Shown piece after piece: positions 33,585-46,929 of a stretch of 64,000 bases of DNA (position 1 is the stretch's first letter; the number at the start of each line of letters is the position of its first letter). Under the pieces are notes generated by a model. That model was not told where the DNA came from. It saw nothing but the letters and a program-made list of their open reading frames with translations, and searched no databases. The stretch covers positions 44,115,923-44,179,922 of the forward strand of contig OW386293.2 in assembly GCA_936432065.2 (NCBI GenBank). The letters are read 5' to 3'. A program made the translations under genes and the position numbers. Source of the stretch: Rutpela maculata (lineage: Eukaryota; Arthropoda; Insecta; Coleoptera; Cerambycidae).

Positions 33585-33730
33585 TGACTACGATGTCGCG
33601 ACGTAAAGAGGAAGACTTCCAGTTAAACCTGATCGTAAATCGCACATCGTAATTGGAAAATTCGGCTCGGCACGAACGAATCGAAAGTGGCATTTTTTGA
33701 CGTTTAGTGATTTCGAAGACAGTTGAATCG
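33585..33730 (+). repeat. Interspersed repeat R2, copy 2
   Basis: Same orientation as the copy at 6915-7060. It shares GATGTCGCGACGTAAAGA, AAACCTGATCGTAAATCGCA and CACGAACGAATC. In both copies GC-richer sequence precedes the block. Confidence 0.6.
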
Positions 33731-34411
33731 ACGATTTCGGTAAATCATTGTCGATTCCCTCTCACTCCATCGCGACGTTGCCTAGTCTAAATACTGCGCA
33801 AGTCAAACGAGAGAGTGTATACTTTTGACTCCTGCAATATCGACAGTACTACCTTAAGTATATGTAATATAATTAGTAAGCTAGTGATTTGTTTATATCT
33901 TGTCTACATGCTCAAATGTTTTATAAAAATACCAACGAATTAGTAAAATAATATGTGCTTAAATATGATTAATTAAAATTGCATAATTATTTTCTTAGGT
34001 ACAATTAACAAAAAGTATAATATTGATCATGTCTAAAACCTTTTTCCAATTATTAAAAATTCTTAATTCGATCCAGATGGTTTAACTTGCACACCACAAG
34101 AGAAATATTTAACATAAACCGTCTGCTGAGACTTATTGCAATCATTTTAATTGTGTGTTACTTGAAATTATGATAATTATTCAAAAGCTCCGCTGCAATG
34201 ATTAATATAAAAGAGTAACAGGCTTTATTCAGATTTATCTCATCAAACATTTCATAATAATTTCAAAAAAAATTTGGGTTTAGTGTTTTTTTTTAAATAT
34301 CAGTGTAATTAATAGACTAAACGTCCAAATGAAGTGCTTCCAGTACGAATATATCGGACATCTATTAAAAACTACATTAAGTGTTTAACTCAACAACCAA
34401 AGAATTTATAC
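33731..34411. other. AT-rich stretch, nothing recognised
   Basis: No coding or repeat signal was seen. Confidence 0.4.
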
Positions 34412-36223
34412 AAAGGCGATGGCAGGTTAAGATAAGTGTCCGTGCTTTTGCAACCTTTTTGCGTGTGGTTCCTTCCAGTGATGTATCTTTGTGTAAGATA
34501 CTACCACAAAAAGTTTTTCCCTCAAAGACTTCATAATATCTGGGAAAATTTTTTTTTTCGAAAATCCGAAAAAAAAATTTTTTTCTTAATCAAGTGAACC
34601 AATTTGTTTGTATTTCACATATATTGTGAATATACTCAAGACAATTTATCATTGATATTTTCATAAAATCTTTTCTTGAAGAAAATAAAAATTTATGCTT
34701 TTGAATTTTTTGAAAAATTTATATACGTACTTACACGTTAGCGACCACCTCTATTTTTTTACTAATTATATGCCATACAATAAGCTATAACATATATTTT
34801 TAACAAAACTCTATCGAAGAGGTAACGTAGTCAAATTGGCAAAGATAATGTTACGTGCTTACACCCGCTTTAGTAAACATCGTGTATCGTGGGTTTGGAA
34901 ATTATAACACCAGGGTAACACTAAACAATAATGTATCTAATCACGTACTAATTACAACAAATGTATAAATTGGTTAGAAACTCGATATATTAATAAATAT
35001 AAAAATGAACAACTGCTTGGATACACGTATTGAAAATTTTTTGGAGCAGCCTACGTATTTTTTTGAAATAACGAGATGTATTTTCCACAATATATACATT
35101 TTCTACAAAGCTCCATCGAAACGGTAATACGTAAAAAATTATGTGTTTAATAATAAGAATACGTAATAAAAAAACATATTATGCTGATGATATATAATAA
35201 TAGTCATCTTCATCACTGTCCTCAATTATTCTGCAAATAATTCAGACAGTTTTACTGATGATTTCGGAATATCGTCGAAAAACCTTGCATATAATAAATG
35301 CATCTATAAGTAACAGAAAACTAATTTTTTTTTAACTTAAACATGAATTTATCATATGCAAGGTTTCTCGACGATATTCCGAAACTATCAGTAAAACTGT
35401 TTGAATTATTCGCAGAAGATATCAGTGTTACAATAAATGAGGACAGTGATGAAGACGACTAATATTATCATATATCATTAGGATAACATGTTTTTTTATT
35501 ATTAAACACATAATTTTTTTATGTATTACCGTTTCGATAGAGCTTTGTAGAAAATATGTATTGTGAAAAACACATCTCGTTATTTCAAAAAAATACATAG
35601 GCTGCTCCAAAAAATTTTCAATACGCGTAATCCAAGCAGTTGTTGTTCATTTATATATTTATTAATATATCGAGTTTCTAACCAATTTATACTCTTTTTC
35701 TTTATTTGTTGTAATTAGTGTAAATACATTATTGTTGAGTGTTATCCCGGTGTTATAATTTCCGAACCCACGATACAGGGTGTTTACTAAAGGGGGTGTA
35801 AGCATCTTTGCCAATTTGACTACGATAGAGTTTTGTAAAAATATATGTTATAGTTTATTGTATGACGTATAATTAGTAAAAAAATGGTGGTCGCTAACGT
35901 GTAAGCACGTATATAAATTTTTCAAAAAATTCAAAAGCATCAATTTTTGTTTTCTTCATAAAAAGATTTCATGAAAATATCAATAATAAATTGTCTTGGG
36001 TATATTCACAATATATGTGAAATAAAAACAAATTGGTTCACTTGATTAAGAAAAAAAAATTTTTTTCGGATTTTCGAAAAAAAAATTTTTCCCAGGTATT
36101 ATGAAGTCTTTGAGGGAAAAACTTTTTGTGGTAGTATCTTACACAAAGATACATCACTGGAAGAAACCACGCGCAAAAAGGTTGCAAAGGCACGGACACT
36201 TATCTTAACCTGCCATGGCCTTT
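34412..36223. mobile_element. Long palindrome P6 (about 1.8 kb)
   Basis: The left arm begins AAAGGCGATGGCAGGTTAAG and the right arm ends CTTAACCTGCCATGGCCTTT. The arms stay collinear in inverted order to the centre near 35300-35350, where ATATCGTCGAAAAACCTTGC pairs with GCAAGGTTTCTCGACGATAT. There is no coding content and almost no spacer. It also carries CAGGGTGTTTACTAAAG internally (35776). It is one of the cleanest foldback structures here. Confidence 0.82.
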
Positions 36224-36786
36224 CTGTTCACAGCTATTGATCTGTTGATATTGTCTGTAGTTTGTTTAAATTCATTTTATGAATGGTTCCAGAAAAGAAA
36301 ATAAGGAATTAACGAATATTTCACTTAAGCCGTGTAATGAAAATGTATTTAAATCAAATTTTAGAATAATTTCACACACCTAATTGGCTATTAACAAATT
36401 TTAATATTTAGTGGTCTTTTAATTATTATCAAACAATGACACAGTTCTTACAAAGACGGATGCCAAATTCGTGCTCAGTTAGAGAAAGAATGAGGCCAAT
36501 TAAAATGTTGAGATATTTTGTGGTCATCCATTTTTGTTTGGTAATAATCTAATATTTGGTTTCTACTTTCAGTATGTCTCGTACATGACAAAGTCAAAAG
36601 ACTGCACTATTTATCGGAATGCGCTGGTTTACGTCGTCAGAAAGGACTTTTTCAGATAGAAAACTACTTGAAAATCCATATAGAACGCCAAAACCATCAC
36701 CGGAAACTTTTTGTGTTTATACATTTCTCTGTGAACTAGAACTTTAAAAATATCTGAAAATGTCATGTTTCTCGCGATTTTATAGT
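36224..36786. other. Nothing recognised
   Basis: AT-rich sequence without gene or repeat signal. Confidence 0.4.
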
Positions 36787-36806
36787 TATATATATATATA
36801 TATATA
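36787..36806. repeat. Short (TA)n tract
   Basis: About ten TA dinucleotides, upstream of the hairpin and the long TA array. Confidence 0.85.
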
Positions 36807-36846
36807 ATAAAAATAATGAAGGATAGTCGCGTCCGACTAGTTAAAG

Positions 36847-37006
<160 letters not shown>

Positions 37007-37016
37007 TATATATTAT

Positions 37017-37389
37017 TAATCATGAGCTGATTTGAACCCATATGGTGGCCACCTTCAACGGCAGCCCTTTTAATGTCTTACACGTATTTTGAAGAGATTT
37101 CCCATGAAAATCTCACCTCATGTATGATCACAGAGAGTGGCATATTCCAATCAAAAGGAGCAGCTTTTTTATGCACCAGACCTACTATCTGGATCAAATA
37201 TGTCCTAAAATGCTACCAAAATAGGCCACTAAAGTTAGTCTTTTTTTTTGGAAAAAATAGACGAAAGATTTTATTACTTGACTGAGCCACAACATCCAAA
37301 AAGTGCGAGCAAAACTATTTGGAACAAAACCTACAAATCGGGGTAAAAAATATGGGGTAAAAAAATAGTTTTTTTGCGAATTTCTCCAA
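37017..37389. other. Nothing recognised
   Basis: A 70-codon open frame (37073-37285) has no recognisable domain. Confidence 0.35.
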
Positions 37390-38975
37390 AGGTATTAAAT
37401 TGAACGAAAATGTCAAGAAAACAAAGGAGGATGTTAAAAAGAGGCTAATTTTGGCCTAAGCTGGGCAACGGAAAATGAACACGGCTTTTTCTCGTAGAAT
37501 GCGATGATGTATTCGGTTTTACGGAAAAGTGGCGGGAAAATGTGGAAAAGTTAAGTAAGAAAACGCTTGAGAATTTACAAAGTCTAGGATATTCACAAGT
37601 TAAACTTTCAAGATCTTTAATATTTTATTCTAGATTATGGTGGCTTATTGTTTATAATTTATTATTTGTGGCATATTCATTTTTTTTTTACAGTGGCAAA
37701 ATACCCAACAAACTAAGAAATTATGGTGGCTTCTTTTAGTATTTTTCTCATAGAATATGATGCTTTTCTTCACTTTGCTGAAAAATGTCGGAAAAATGCT
37801 GAAAAACTAAAAAAATGCCTAAAAATTCACAAATTCGAGCCCGTAATATTTAAAATTTTAACTTTTTAAGATTCAGAGCTTATTACGAGAAATTGTAGTA
37901 TTTGTCCCGTGGGATAAAAGGGTAAACTCTCTGTTGCAGGAAAATGGGAAAATGTTAGGGAAATGCGAAAAAATTAAGAAAATGTTGAAAAATGACAAAA
38001 TCTAATCTGCGTCATTCCCAAATGAAACATATCAAGAACCAATATTATTAATTTGAGATTGTATTGATTTTGTCTCGTAGTAATTATCCAGTAAAATGAG
38101 GAGGTTCACTCAACTTTACGGAAGAATCCCTGGAAAATCTGGTTAAATCAAGAAAATGAATAAAAACTCACAATATCTATTTGCAATATACATAAATGAA
38201 ACCTATTAAGGCTGAAGATTGTAAGTTTTTATGCGCTTTTTTAATTTTTACGAATTTTCCCGGAGTTATCCCGCCTAGCTGTGTTAACCTTCTCTTTTCA
38301 CTGAATACGCACGAGAAACCACTAAAAAAGTTGTTAACGTTGATTCCTAATATATTTCATTTAGGAATGACGCAAACTAGATATTGTGAGTCATCGGACG
38401 TTTTTTTTATTTTTCTCTTTGTTTCCGACATTTTAACGCAAAACAGAGTAGACTCATATACCAAAGGAAAAATACTATAAAATGCCCACCTCGATATTTG
38501 GTATATAACTCTGCATTTTCAAAGGTTAAAGATTCTGATTATCTTAAACTAGATTTTGTGAGTTTTCAAGCATCTTTTTAATGTTGATCCTCGTATACTA
38601 CTGGAAAAATACTACAAGAAACCACCTGAATCTCGCATAATAAGCTCAGGATCTTAAAAAGTTTAAATTTGAATATTGCTGACCCGAATTTGTACATTTT
38701 TGGGCATTCTCTTAATTTGTCAGCATTTTCCTGACATTTTTCGGCAAAACGAAGTAGAGAATCATATTCTGCGAGAAAAATAATGGACCTTAAAAGTTTA
38801 ACTTGTCAATATCTCAGGCAGGACTTTGTAAATTGTCAAGCATTTTCTTAACTTTTCCACATTATTGCATTCTACAGAGAAATGCTATGTTCATTTTCCA
38901 TTGTCCAGCCTAGGCCAAAATTAGCCACTTTTTAGCATCCTCCTTTGAAGCTTATTAAATTGACCGAAAGATTTT
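37390..38975. mobile_element. Long palindrome P7 (about 1.6 kb)
   Basis: Left AAAGGAGGATGTTAAAAAG, CTAATTTTGGCCTAAGCTGG and GAAAATGAACA recur in inverted order at 38860-38945 (GTCCAGCCTAGGCCAAAATTAG, CATCCTCCTTTG). The centre is near 38170. The arms also contain loosely repeated GGAAAAT(G)TGGAAAA phrases. No coding content. Confidence 0.7.
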
Positions 38976-40677
38976 TTAAAAAAGTAGTTTTTTCACTCAT
39001 ACAATAATTCAATTTTCACATACATCTTTCGTGATTTACGCGAAAACTAAGAAAATATGTTACCGTAAAGAATATTTTTTATAGGATTTCGGAAGCAGCA
39101 GAAAGAATAATGTATGAGAATCAAAAAAGAATCTGTCTAAAAAATATTAATTTTAAATCTTTGCATTCTTTTGATAAACTACTTCTGGTTATGCCAGAAA
39201 TTAAGAAACTCCAAAATGAATTTGGTTACAAAGTAACTATCTATTCTATTTTGGTGTTCTGAAATGAAAAATAATTTTATGAGCTTTAAATTTATTGTTC
39301 ACTAAAATCTACAGTTTTCGAGATATTTGCAAAGAAATCTATTTTACTCCCTTTTACCCCCATTTAAGGATATTGTGTGAAATCTTTTTATTTGAACTTC
39401 TTGGCTGTAGACAGAGGTGGGTGAAATAGTAGCCTATTTGTGATCCATTTCAGTAATAAAAACTATTTCTATTCCTAAGTCTAAATTTACTGAGCTACAA
39501 TATGTTTTCACAGGATAAACTAATTACCTGTGGTAACTGCTTTTAGCATTTATGTCTTTGGGCACCTATTATGCAAAATAAATTAACAAAAATTTTTTCC
39601 TTATTCATGTGCTGCCTGACTCTGTGTCTATTTCCAATATACATACTTAACCAGTGCCATAAATAGTATGACAATCTTCATATCTACTGAACCTAGTTGC
39701 TTATTGTGTATTAGAATTTATTTGTAACAATAGTTTTTATTTGTTCCTATAATACAATCTTCACATAGTGTTACTCGAAAAAATCCAGTTCATGATTCAT
39801 TTACAATTTTTTTTATAGGCAAAATATATCAGTCCTTAGTTATATCTGACTAAAATGACCTTTTTAAAAAGTTATGATATCCCGTTGAATATTTCTGTAT
39901 TTAATAATATTACTGCTAGGTACATTAAAATTTTCGAGTGTGCTGAAATTCATTTATCTTTCAGGAGTAATTCCCAACCATATAATTCAAGAGTCAAGAT
40001 AAAAGTAATAAATTTTAACCATGTAAAATAAAAATGTGGGTGACAAACTGCTACATACTTTAAAAACATTAAGTGTTTTTTTAACTCAAAGTAGGTTGGT
40101 GGTGATGCCAATGTTTAGTTTACTTGCCTGTCAAGAAATTTAATAGAGAGCAAGACTGCATATACAATTCGGTAGATGCCGAGTAATTAAATTATAACAG
40201 ACCTGAATGAGCTTCCGCCGCGGAGTAAAAAAAATAGTACCCAAATGTTTTTCCGAATATATAATAAACGACTGAATGTACCTAAAAAATTAGGCAGTAT
40301 AAAGTTGTAAAGACCTGACTACTACTTCTGCGAAAATTAAGATAAGGTACAAAAATATCTTTATTTTTGTAAACGTGTTTGGTAATTATGGAGATGAGAT
40401 TAGCCTTATTGCGATTATCTGAGAGAATATTTTCTTCCCTCAATTTCGATTTACTTCTCTTACATGAATTGCCTACCCATTTTTTAGCACCATTTTGTAC
40501 AGAATCTGTTGCTCGTACAAATATAGGTGCAGGCATAATAATTTGTATAAAGAATATTTAAATCTTTACAATTTTTTATTTTTGTACTACGTATAACATA
40601 TTGATTTGCGAGGCATTCTTGAAAAAATTATGTAATATGTTAAATAATAAGTAATATGTTAAATACTAAGCATCTTT
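38976..40677. other. 1.7 kb, nothing recognised
   Basis: AT-rich sequence with no domain, inverted repeat or array identified. Open frames at 40282-40561 overlap on both strands and lack recognisable motifs. Confidence 0.4.
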
Positions 40678-41575
40678 ACAGGGTGTTTCATGAGTGACTG
40701 GCCATACGCTAGTGAGGACTACAATACCCTGAGATACTTTCAAAATGGCCTTTATTATATCCCTAGCGTCCTTCGTTTTTGATATACAGTGTGTTTTCTA
40801 TTTTTGTCCAAAATTTCGATTGGTCATATCTTTTAATTGGGTTCACCAAATCGAACCAAATTTAGTACGTGTGTTTCACTAATAAAGGTCTTCACAATTC
40901 AGTACGGCAAACAAAAAAATATCAGGAACGGGCTCAATTTTTTTTCTTTAGCATTCACCTAAAAATATTACCCTGTGTATGGATTTTTGCAATATTCAAC
41001 GCCAAATTTAAAAATACTCTAATAACGTATTTAAACCAAGTAATTAGTTTATTTGGCACACTTTTAATGCTTCGATAATTAAAAACTGAGTTTCATAATA
41101 AATTAATTTCAAAAATATTTGGCAGTCTTTCGGCTACAAAAACATCAATAATTACATAGACGACTTTAATTTTACGGCAAAAAATTGAATTTCACTCTTT
41201 ACTAGAATTTGTTACAATAATATTGTATCGTTCTTCAAAACATTAAAAATGTAAAAATATCAACAAATATAAAAAAAAAAACTAATTTAAGTATTAGCAC
41301 AAATACAAAAGAGAAACAATTATACAGAAGTGAAGTAACTGAGGAAATAGGTCACCTAATAGTTAGTTTAATTAATTAAAAATGATTTTATCAAAAACAA
41401 TTACACAAAACTAAGATAACACACTTAAAATGTAGTGAAAAAAATAATAAAAAAAAACTACCTACTAACTAAAATTTTTTTTCAAAATTTCTGCCGCACG
41501 GTACCTTAATAATGTAATTGAACCATGTAGTTAATTTTTTGGCACATCTTTAATGATTCTAGAATTATCAGCTAA

Positions 41576-42885
41576 AGGGGGAGGGTCAATAAGGCCGGTT
41601 TTCGGCCCCCCTCAAATTTGGCAAAAAGAAAAAAGAAAATGTTTTTTAACAGTCTAGTGTCAATTTAGAGTCGATCTGACCACAAACGGAATCAACACCC
41701 CCCTCTTAGGGTCATTTCAAGGTCAAATTATGAAAAAGTCGTGAAATAAACTCGCCTTTTCGGAATGAGTAGGCTTATTCTGGGACTTCGATTTAATATA
41801 TTTATAGGTTTTTGGGTCGCTGATTCCGGATCCGAGGTCAGTTTGTCTACAGTGTGTCCCTGGATAGATGTAACAAGAGGTGTAATGGACCAAAAATTTT
41901 GGAATTTTGGAATGGTATTTGGGGATTGAGTCCTGCTTGTTGTAAAACTAAAGTATACCAAAAATGATTGATTTGGTGTTCTACAGGGTGTTTATAAGCA
42001 AAGTTGTAAAAATCACCACTAATAAAGTGTCTTTATTTTTCAAAATATGAAAAAATTCCTCTAAGAAAAGTTATTTAGAATGCAATTTTATACCTCTATA
42101 CCTTTCAGGAATATAAAATTATTTTTTTGAAACTTCCAATTTTTTGCGAACTAAGAGTTGAATTCATATTTAAAGTTGTGTAGGAGCAAATGTTAATCAT
42201 CTGCTTTTCTCATAGCCTACTTTTAGCTTCTACATAACTTTATATATTAATTCGCAAAAAATAATTTCTATGCAGTTTTAATTGAATGGTTCAAAATAAA
42301 ATACTTTATTGAAAAAATGGGAAGTTTCAAAAAAATAATTTTATATTCCTGAAAGGTATAGAGGTATAAAATTGCATTCTAATTAACTTTTCTTAGTGGA
42401 ATTTTTTCATATTTTGAAAAATAAAGGTACTTTATTAGTGGTGATTTTTACAACTTTGCTTATAAACACCCTGTAGAATGCCAAATCATGTCATTTTTGG
42501 TATACTTTAGTTTTACAACAAGCAGGACTCGATTCCCAAATACCATTCCAAAATTCCAAAATTTTTGGTCCATTACACCTTTTGTTACATCTGTCCTGTG
42601 ACACACTGTAGACAAACTGACCTCGGATCCGGAATCAGCGACCTAAAAAACCTATATATATATTAAATCGAAGTCCCAGAATAATCCTACTCATTCCGAA
42701 AAGGCGAGTTTATTTCACGGCATTTTCATAATTTGACTCTGAAATGACCCTAAGAGGGGGGTGGGGTTGGTACCGTTTGTGGTCGAATCGACTCTAAATT
42801 GACCCTAAACTGTTAAAAAACATTTTCTTTTTTCTTTTTGCCAAATTTGAGGGGGGCCGAAAACCGGCCTTATTGACCCTCCCCC
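41576..42885. mobile_element. Nested palindrome (1.3 kb)
   Basis: Starts GGGGGAGGGTCAATAAGGCC and ends GGCCTTATTGACCCTCCCCC. The arms are highly similar throughout, including the ACTGACCTCGGATCCGGAAT / ATTCCGGATCCGAGGTCAGT pair. TACAGGGTGTTTATAAGCAA at 41982 and its inverse near 42475 lie symmetrically inside, so a smaller TACAGGGTG foldback may be the core. It is flanked by sequence that reads continuously without it, consistent with insertion. Confidence 0.78.
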
Positions 42886-42998
42886 TTTCACAATAAATTC
42901 ATTTCAAAAATCTTGTAAGCCTTGATAAACATTGGCCATAGATAACATATATTAGTTATTATTTGAAACAGCGCAGAAAGAACTTTTGAAAGTTAAAA

Positions 42999-44352
42999 AT
43001 GTCTTATTCTAACGAAGAGTACGTTGTTATTAGTTATGTTTACGGTTTCTGTGATGGGAACTCTAGCGCTGTGGTATGTTAGACAAAAGGTAAATGAAGA
43101 AATTCAAATTCTAAAAATAGTGCGACAAAATCCTTCTATTACACAGGTCGACAAAAAAAAATTCTGCTCCAAGGACTAAACCTATCATGCCTTAAGTATT
43201 TTTGTGTGCTGAATCCGAATTTTAAATCAAAAAAATTTTCTACCTCGTAGATTTCGAGTAAACGTCAAAAATTGTCAAAAAACCGTATTTTGACGATAAA
43301 AACCGGGATTTACTCGAAATCTACGCGGTAAATTTTTTTTTAAATTGAAAATTCGGATTCAGCACACAAAAATACATATAATAAGGAATGATAGGTTTAA
43401 TCCTTGGAACAGACATTTTTTTTTTGTCGATCTGTGCACAGATGCACTTTGCGCATAAGTCAATAAAAAAAATTCTGTTCCAAGGACTAAACCTAACATT
43501 CCTTATGTATTTTTGTGTGCCGAATCCGAATTTTTAATTTAAATTTTTTTTACTGCGCAGATTTCGAATAAATCCCGGTTTTTGTTGTCAAAATACGATT
43601 CTTTTGACAATAAAAACCGGGATTTACTCGAAATCTACTCGGTAGAAGAGTTTAGAAAACTTTAAAAAACCAAGATTTGTATCCTTTTCATTTACAAATC
43701 ATTCAAAGACTTAAATCAGGAAGTAGGAGATGAAATTTTAGTAGAAAATTTTATTTACTGATGAGTCTCAGTTTACTAGAGACGGTAATAACAATAGTAG
43801 AAATTTTCACTTATAGGCAGAGGAAAATCCTCATGGCATCTCACCAAAAAAATACACAATACAAGTTTTCTGTAAACATTTGGTATGGGCTACTAGATAA
43901 TAATTTAATAGGCTCCCATTTCTTTGATGGTACATTGAATGGCGAAATGTATTTAATTTTTTTGCGAGATACACACCACAATTATTACAAGACATAAATA
44001 TTAGAGGATTTCATTAACAACACGATGGAGCAGGTCCTCACTGTTTGCAAGCGGTGAGGCAACATTTGAATGACCGTTACCCGAATAGGTGCATCTGTCG
44101 TAATGGTACAGTTTCTTAGCCTGCAAGGTTCCCAGACCTGACTCCGGTGGACTATTCCTTATGAGGCTACTTAAAGCAAAATGTTTATGTTACCGAAGTT
44201 GCAACCAGAGAGGAATTAAGAGAACGCATGGAACAGGAATGCAATGAAATAAAAAATAACACGCATATGATTAGAAATGCTATAAACAATTTACAGATAC
44301 GCGCAACAAGGTTGTTGAGGTTGGAGGAAGACATTTTGAAAATTTCTTATAG
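42999..44352 (+). pseudogene. DUF4817-type mariner/IS630-like transposase, heavily broken
   Basis: Pieces in order: MSYSNEEYVVISYVYGFCDG (the DUF4817-like N-terminal helix-turn-helix), then EEIQILKIVRQNPSIT, an insertion of two related hairpins (43143-43640), then DLYPFHLQIIQRL, FSVNIWYGLLDNNLIGSHFF and FFDGTLNGEMYLIFLRDT. The rest is spread over shifted frames: HDGAGPHCLQAVRQHLNDRY (second catalytic Asp) and PDLTPVDYSL (third). A C-terminal REELRERMEQECNEIKN segment ends in TAG. Numerous stops and frameshifts are present. It is clearly homologous to the copy at 53480-54532 but older. Confidence 0.85.
43143..43640. mobile_element. Hairpin element plus a second partial copy inside the transposase
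   Basis: 43143-43437 folds as one palindrome: ACAGGTCGACAAAAAAAAAT at left, ATTTTTTTTTTGTCGATCTGT at right, with GGATTCAGCACACAAAAATA and its inverse inside. A second copy follows at 43460-43640 with the same CCAAGGACTAAACCTA and AAAACCGGGATTTACTCGAA blocks. They interrupt the helix-turn-helix region of the transposase remnant. Confidence 0.7.
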
Positions 44353-44494
44353 TTAGTTTTTTTATAATTATTTTTGTTCATTGTGTTATCTTAATTTTGT
44401 TTAATTGCTTGCTATACAATCATTTTTAATTAATTAAATTAAATATTAGTTGCGTTATTTCCTCAGTTACTTCACTTCTGTATAATTGTTATTC

Positions 44495-45974
44495 TTTTTT
44501 ATTTATTCTGATAAATTTATTTTTTTTAATGTTGTATAGCGAGGATATTTCTTAAAAGGGAATTTCTCAATTAAAGTCATCAAAAAAGAGAGAAGTAGCG
44601 TAGCTAGGCTATTTTATAAAAAAAAAACTAAATTTTGTAGGTAAAAATGAGAAAAAGAAATCCCTGGCTTATTACTTCAAAGAGAATACATCCCAGACCA
44701 CGATATATTAAGGTAAAATTCGTAAATAAACTAAGGGATCTTAAAAAAAAAACTAATTAATAATAACAAAATTTATTGTAATGATAAAAGATATAGTAGA
44801 GCAATTAACAAATCAGGACGTGGATAAATAAAACTTATGCTTGAATTATAAAGGTCAAACAGAATACAAGATATACAGAGAGACAGACATATTTATAATA
44901 TACTAAAAAGGTAAATAGATCCGGTAACATAAAGATAAAACCATCATTATTGGCAGAAGGCTCAATACACAAAAACTACTATAAATATTGCAAGAAGATA
45001 AATTACTAAATGATTAAGTGATTAGTTGGCCAACGTATTTATTACTAAATGAAAAGGTTAAATAAATTATATTAATATTCTTTAAAGAACGGGACTAGCA
45101 CTCGCGAAAACAACGAAATACCGCACAAAGCACTGAAGGTTGAAACAAATTGGCGTCTTTGGTCACGATGAGAGGAATGTTAATGGAATTTCGTCAAGGA
45201 TTGCTACCAGTTGGCCGTTAAACACAAGATAGAGATATAAAGGTACTTACACACCATCTACAAAAGGGACGGGGGCACTGCTAGGAGTTACAAGCTCAAA
45301 TTATAGATTGGTACCAGCTGTAGACTCTGAAACTGCATAAATGTATATTGAACACTGACTTCAAACGTAACTTTTTTATTACTGCATTTCAAGCAGCTAG
45401 CACCACTTATCAAATGCTGCTTTAATTCAGGACATCTGTATTGAACAAATTTTAATTTTAATTTCGCAACTACTCGGTACAATTCACCGAAGAAGTTAAA
45501 TCTCAAAACTAACTTAACACTTAAATGTCTCAAATTCCAGCTCTGATTTTGACGAGCTCCCGGCTTATAGCCGGTATGGAGAGTGTGTCTATATAGGACA
45601 TCAATTTGTGGTTTTATAAGCGCGCTTTAATGAACTATTTTCGTGGTGGTGTATCCAACTAGACATTATATCAAATTTGTGCTTGCCGATTGGAGGAACC
45701 ATTTCCATGCGGCCGTTTCACCCGCGTATTTTATGGAATTTCTTGAAGACTAACTCGTTATTTACCGCGATAATCTAGAATGTTTACAAGGTCACCTTAA
45801 AAGCAATACAAGATTCCGACAGGGCCGGCGTTAAATCTTTTTAATAAAAATAACAAAATGGTCAATTTTGGTAATAAAGATATAAAATAATGTAATTTAA
45901 CGGATTTTAATGGAAATTTATGAATACATAGAAAGTTGACCGTTACAGTTGTTCACATTTTCACCTTTTTACTA
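44495..45974. other. Interior of the nested element, nothing recognised
   Basis: AT-rich sequence between the inner and outer right arms. Short open frames carry no known domain. Confidence 0.4.
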
Positions 45975-46533
45975 TTTTGGCAAACGATATAATCGTTGTG
46001 ACAAATTCTAACAGAGTAATATTCAATTTTTTACCACAAAATTAAAGTCACCTATGTAATTACTAATGTTTTTGTAGCCGGAAGGCTTCAAAATTCTTTT
46101 GAAATTGATTTATGAACTCAGTTGTTAATTTTCGAAGCACTAAAAGTGTGCGAAATAAAATAATTACATGGTTTAAACACGTTATTAGAATATTTTTAAA
46201 TCCGATATTGAAAATTGCAAAAGTTCATATACAGGGTTATATTTCCAGTAAAATGCCAAAAGAAAAAAAAATTGAGCCCGTTCTTAATATTTTTCTCGTT
46301 TACTGTACTGGATTATGAAGACCTCGATTAGTGAAACATGCCTAATAAATTTGTTTCGATTTGGTGAAGCCAATCAAAAAATATTGCCGATTGAAATTTT
46401 AACAAAAAATAGAAAACACGCTGTAGATCAGAAACAAAGGACACTAGAGATATAATAAAGTCCATTTTGAAATCGCCTCAGGACACTGTACTGCTTATTA
46501 GTGTGTGGCCAGTCACTCACGAATCACCCTGTA

Positions 46534-46917
46534 TGAAAATTTACCTTTATATGAATTATTGTCTCTATTTGCTCAATTTTCCGTGTATTTTGAATAGAAA
46601 TGGATTAACCCTCATATGAAAGTTGAATTTATTTCTCGATTCCTTTCGATGTGATGCAGGCGGTAAATAAGTGTACCAGAGGGCTCAAATGGGCGAGGGA
46701 ACGTGCCAAAATAGTTAAAGTTTTTCCAAAGTAGCTCGACGAATCGTCACTTAAAAAATTTACCGTAGATGGACACTGTAGAGCGTTAAAGATATGAATT
46801 TTTCATAATAATGTGATATAAAAAAAACAATTAAACAAGTTTCCAGTTACCACACTGGGTGCATAGTTGATCATAATACACCTCTGAAAAGGATTCGACT
46901 GAATATTTGGAATTTCA
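46534..46917. other. Nothing recognised
   Basis: AT-rich flank between the nested element and the 5S-derived SINE. Confidence 0.4.
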
Positions 46918-46929
46918 AACATTAACCCC

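Larger units (their letters stand above)
40678..46533. mobile_element. Nested TACAGGGTG-ended long-TIR element (5.9 kb)
   Basis: Starts TACAGGGTGTTTCATGAGTG and ends TCACTCACGAATCACCCTGTA. Arms of about 560 bp (40678-41245 and 45975-46533) match in inverted order, for example AGGAACGGGCTCAATTTTTT against AAAAATTGAGCCCGTTC. Inside lie a second inverted pair (41318-41450 with 44370-44494, sharing TTATACAGAAGTGAAGTAAC), a palindrome (41576-42885), the transposase remnant (42999-44352) and two smaller hairpins. It is an autonomous-type element invaded several times. Confidence 0.7.

Noticed and set aside
40282..40561. Overlapping frames on both strands
   Set aside because: Mutual shadows without motifs; no splice or promoter context.
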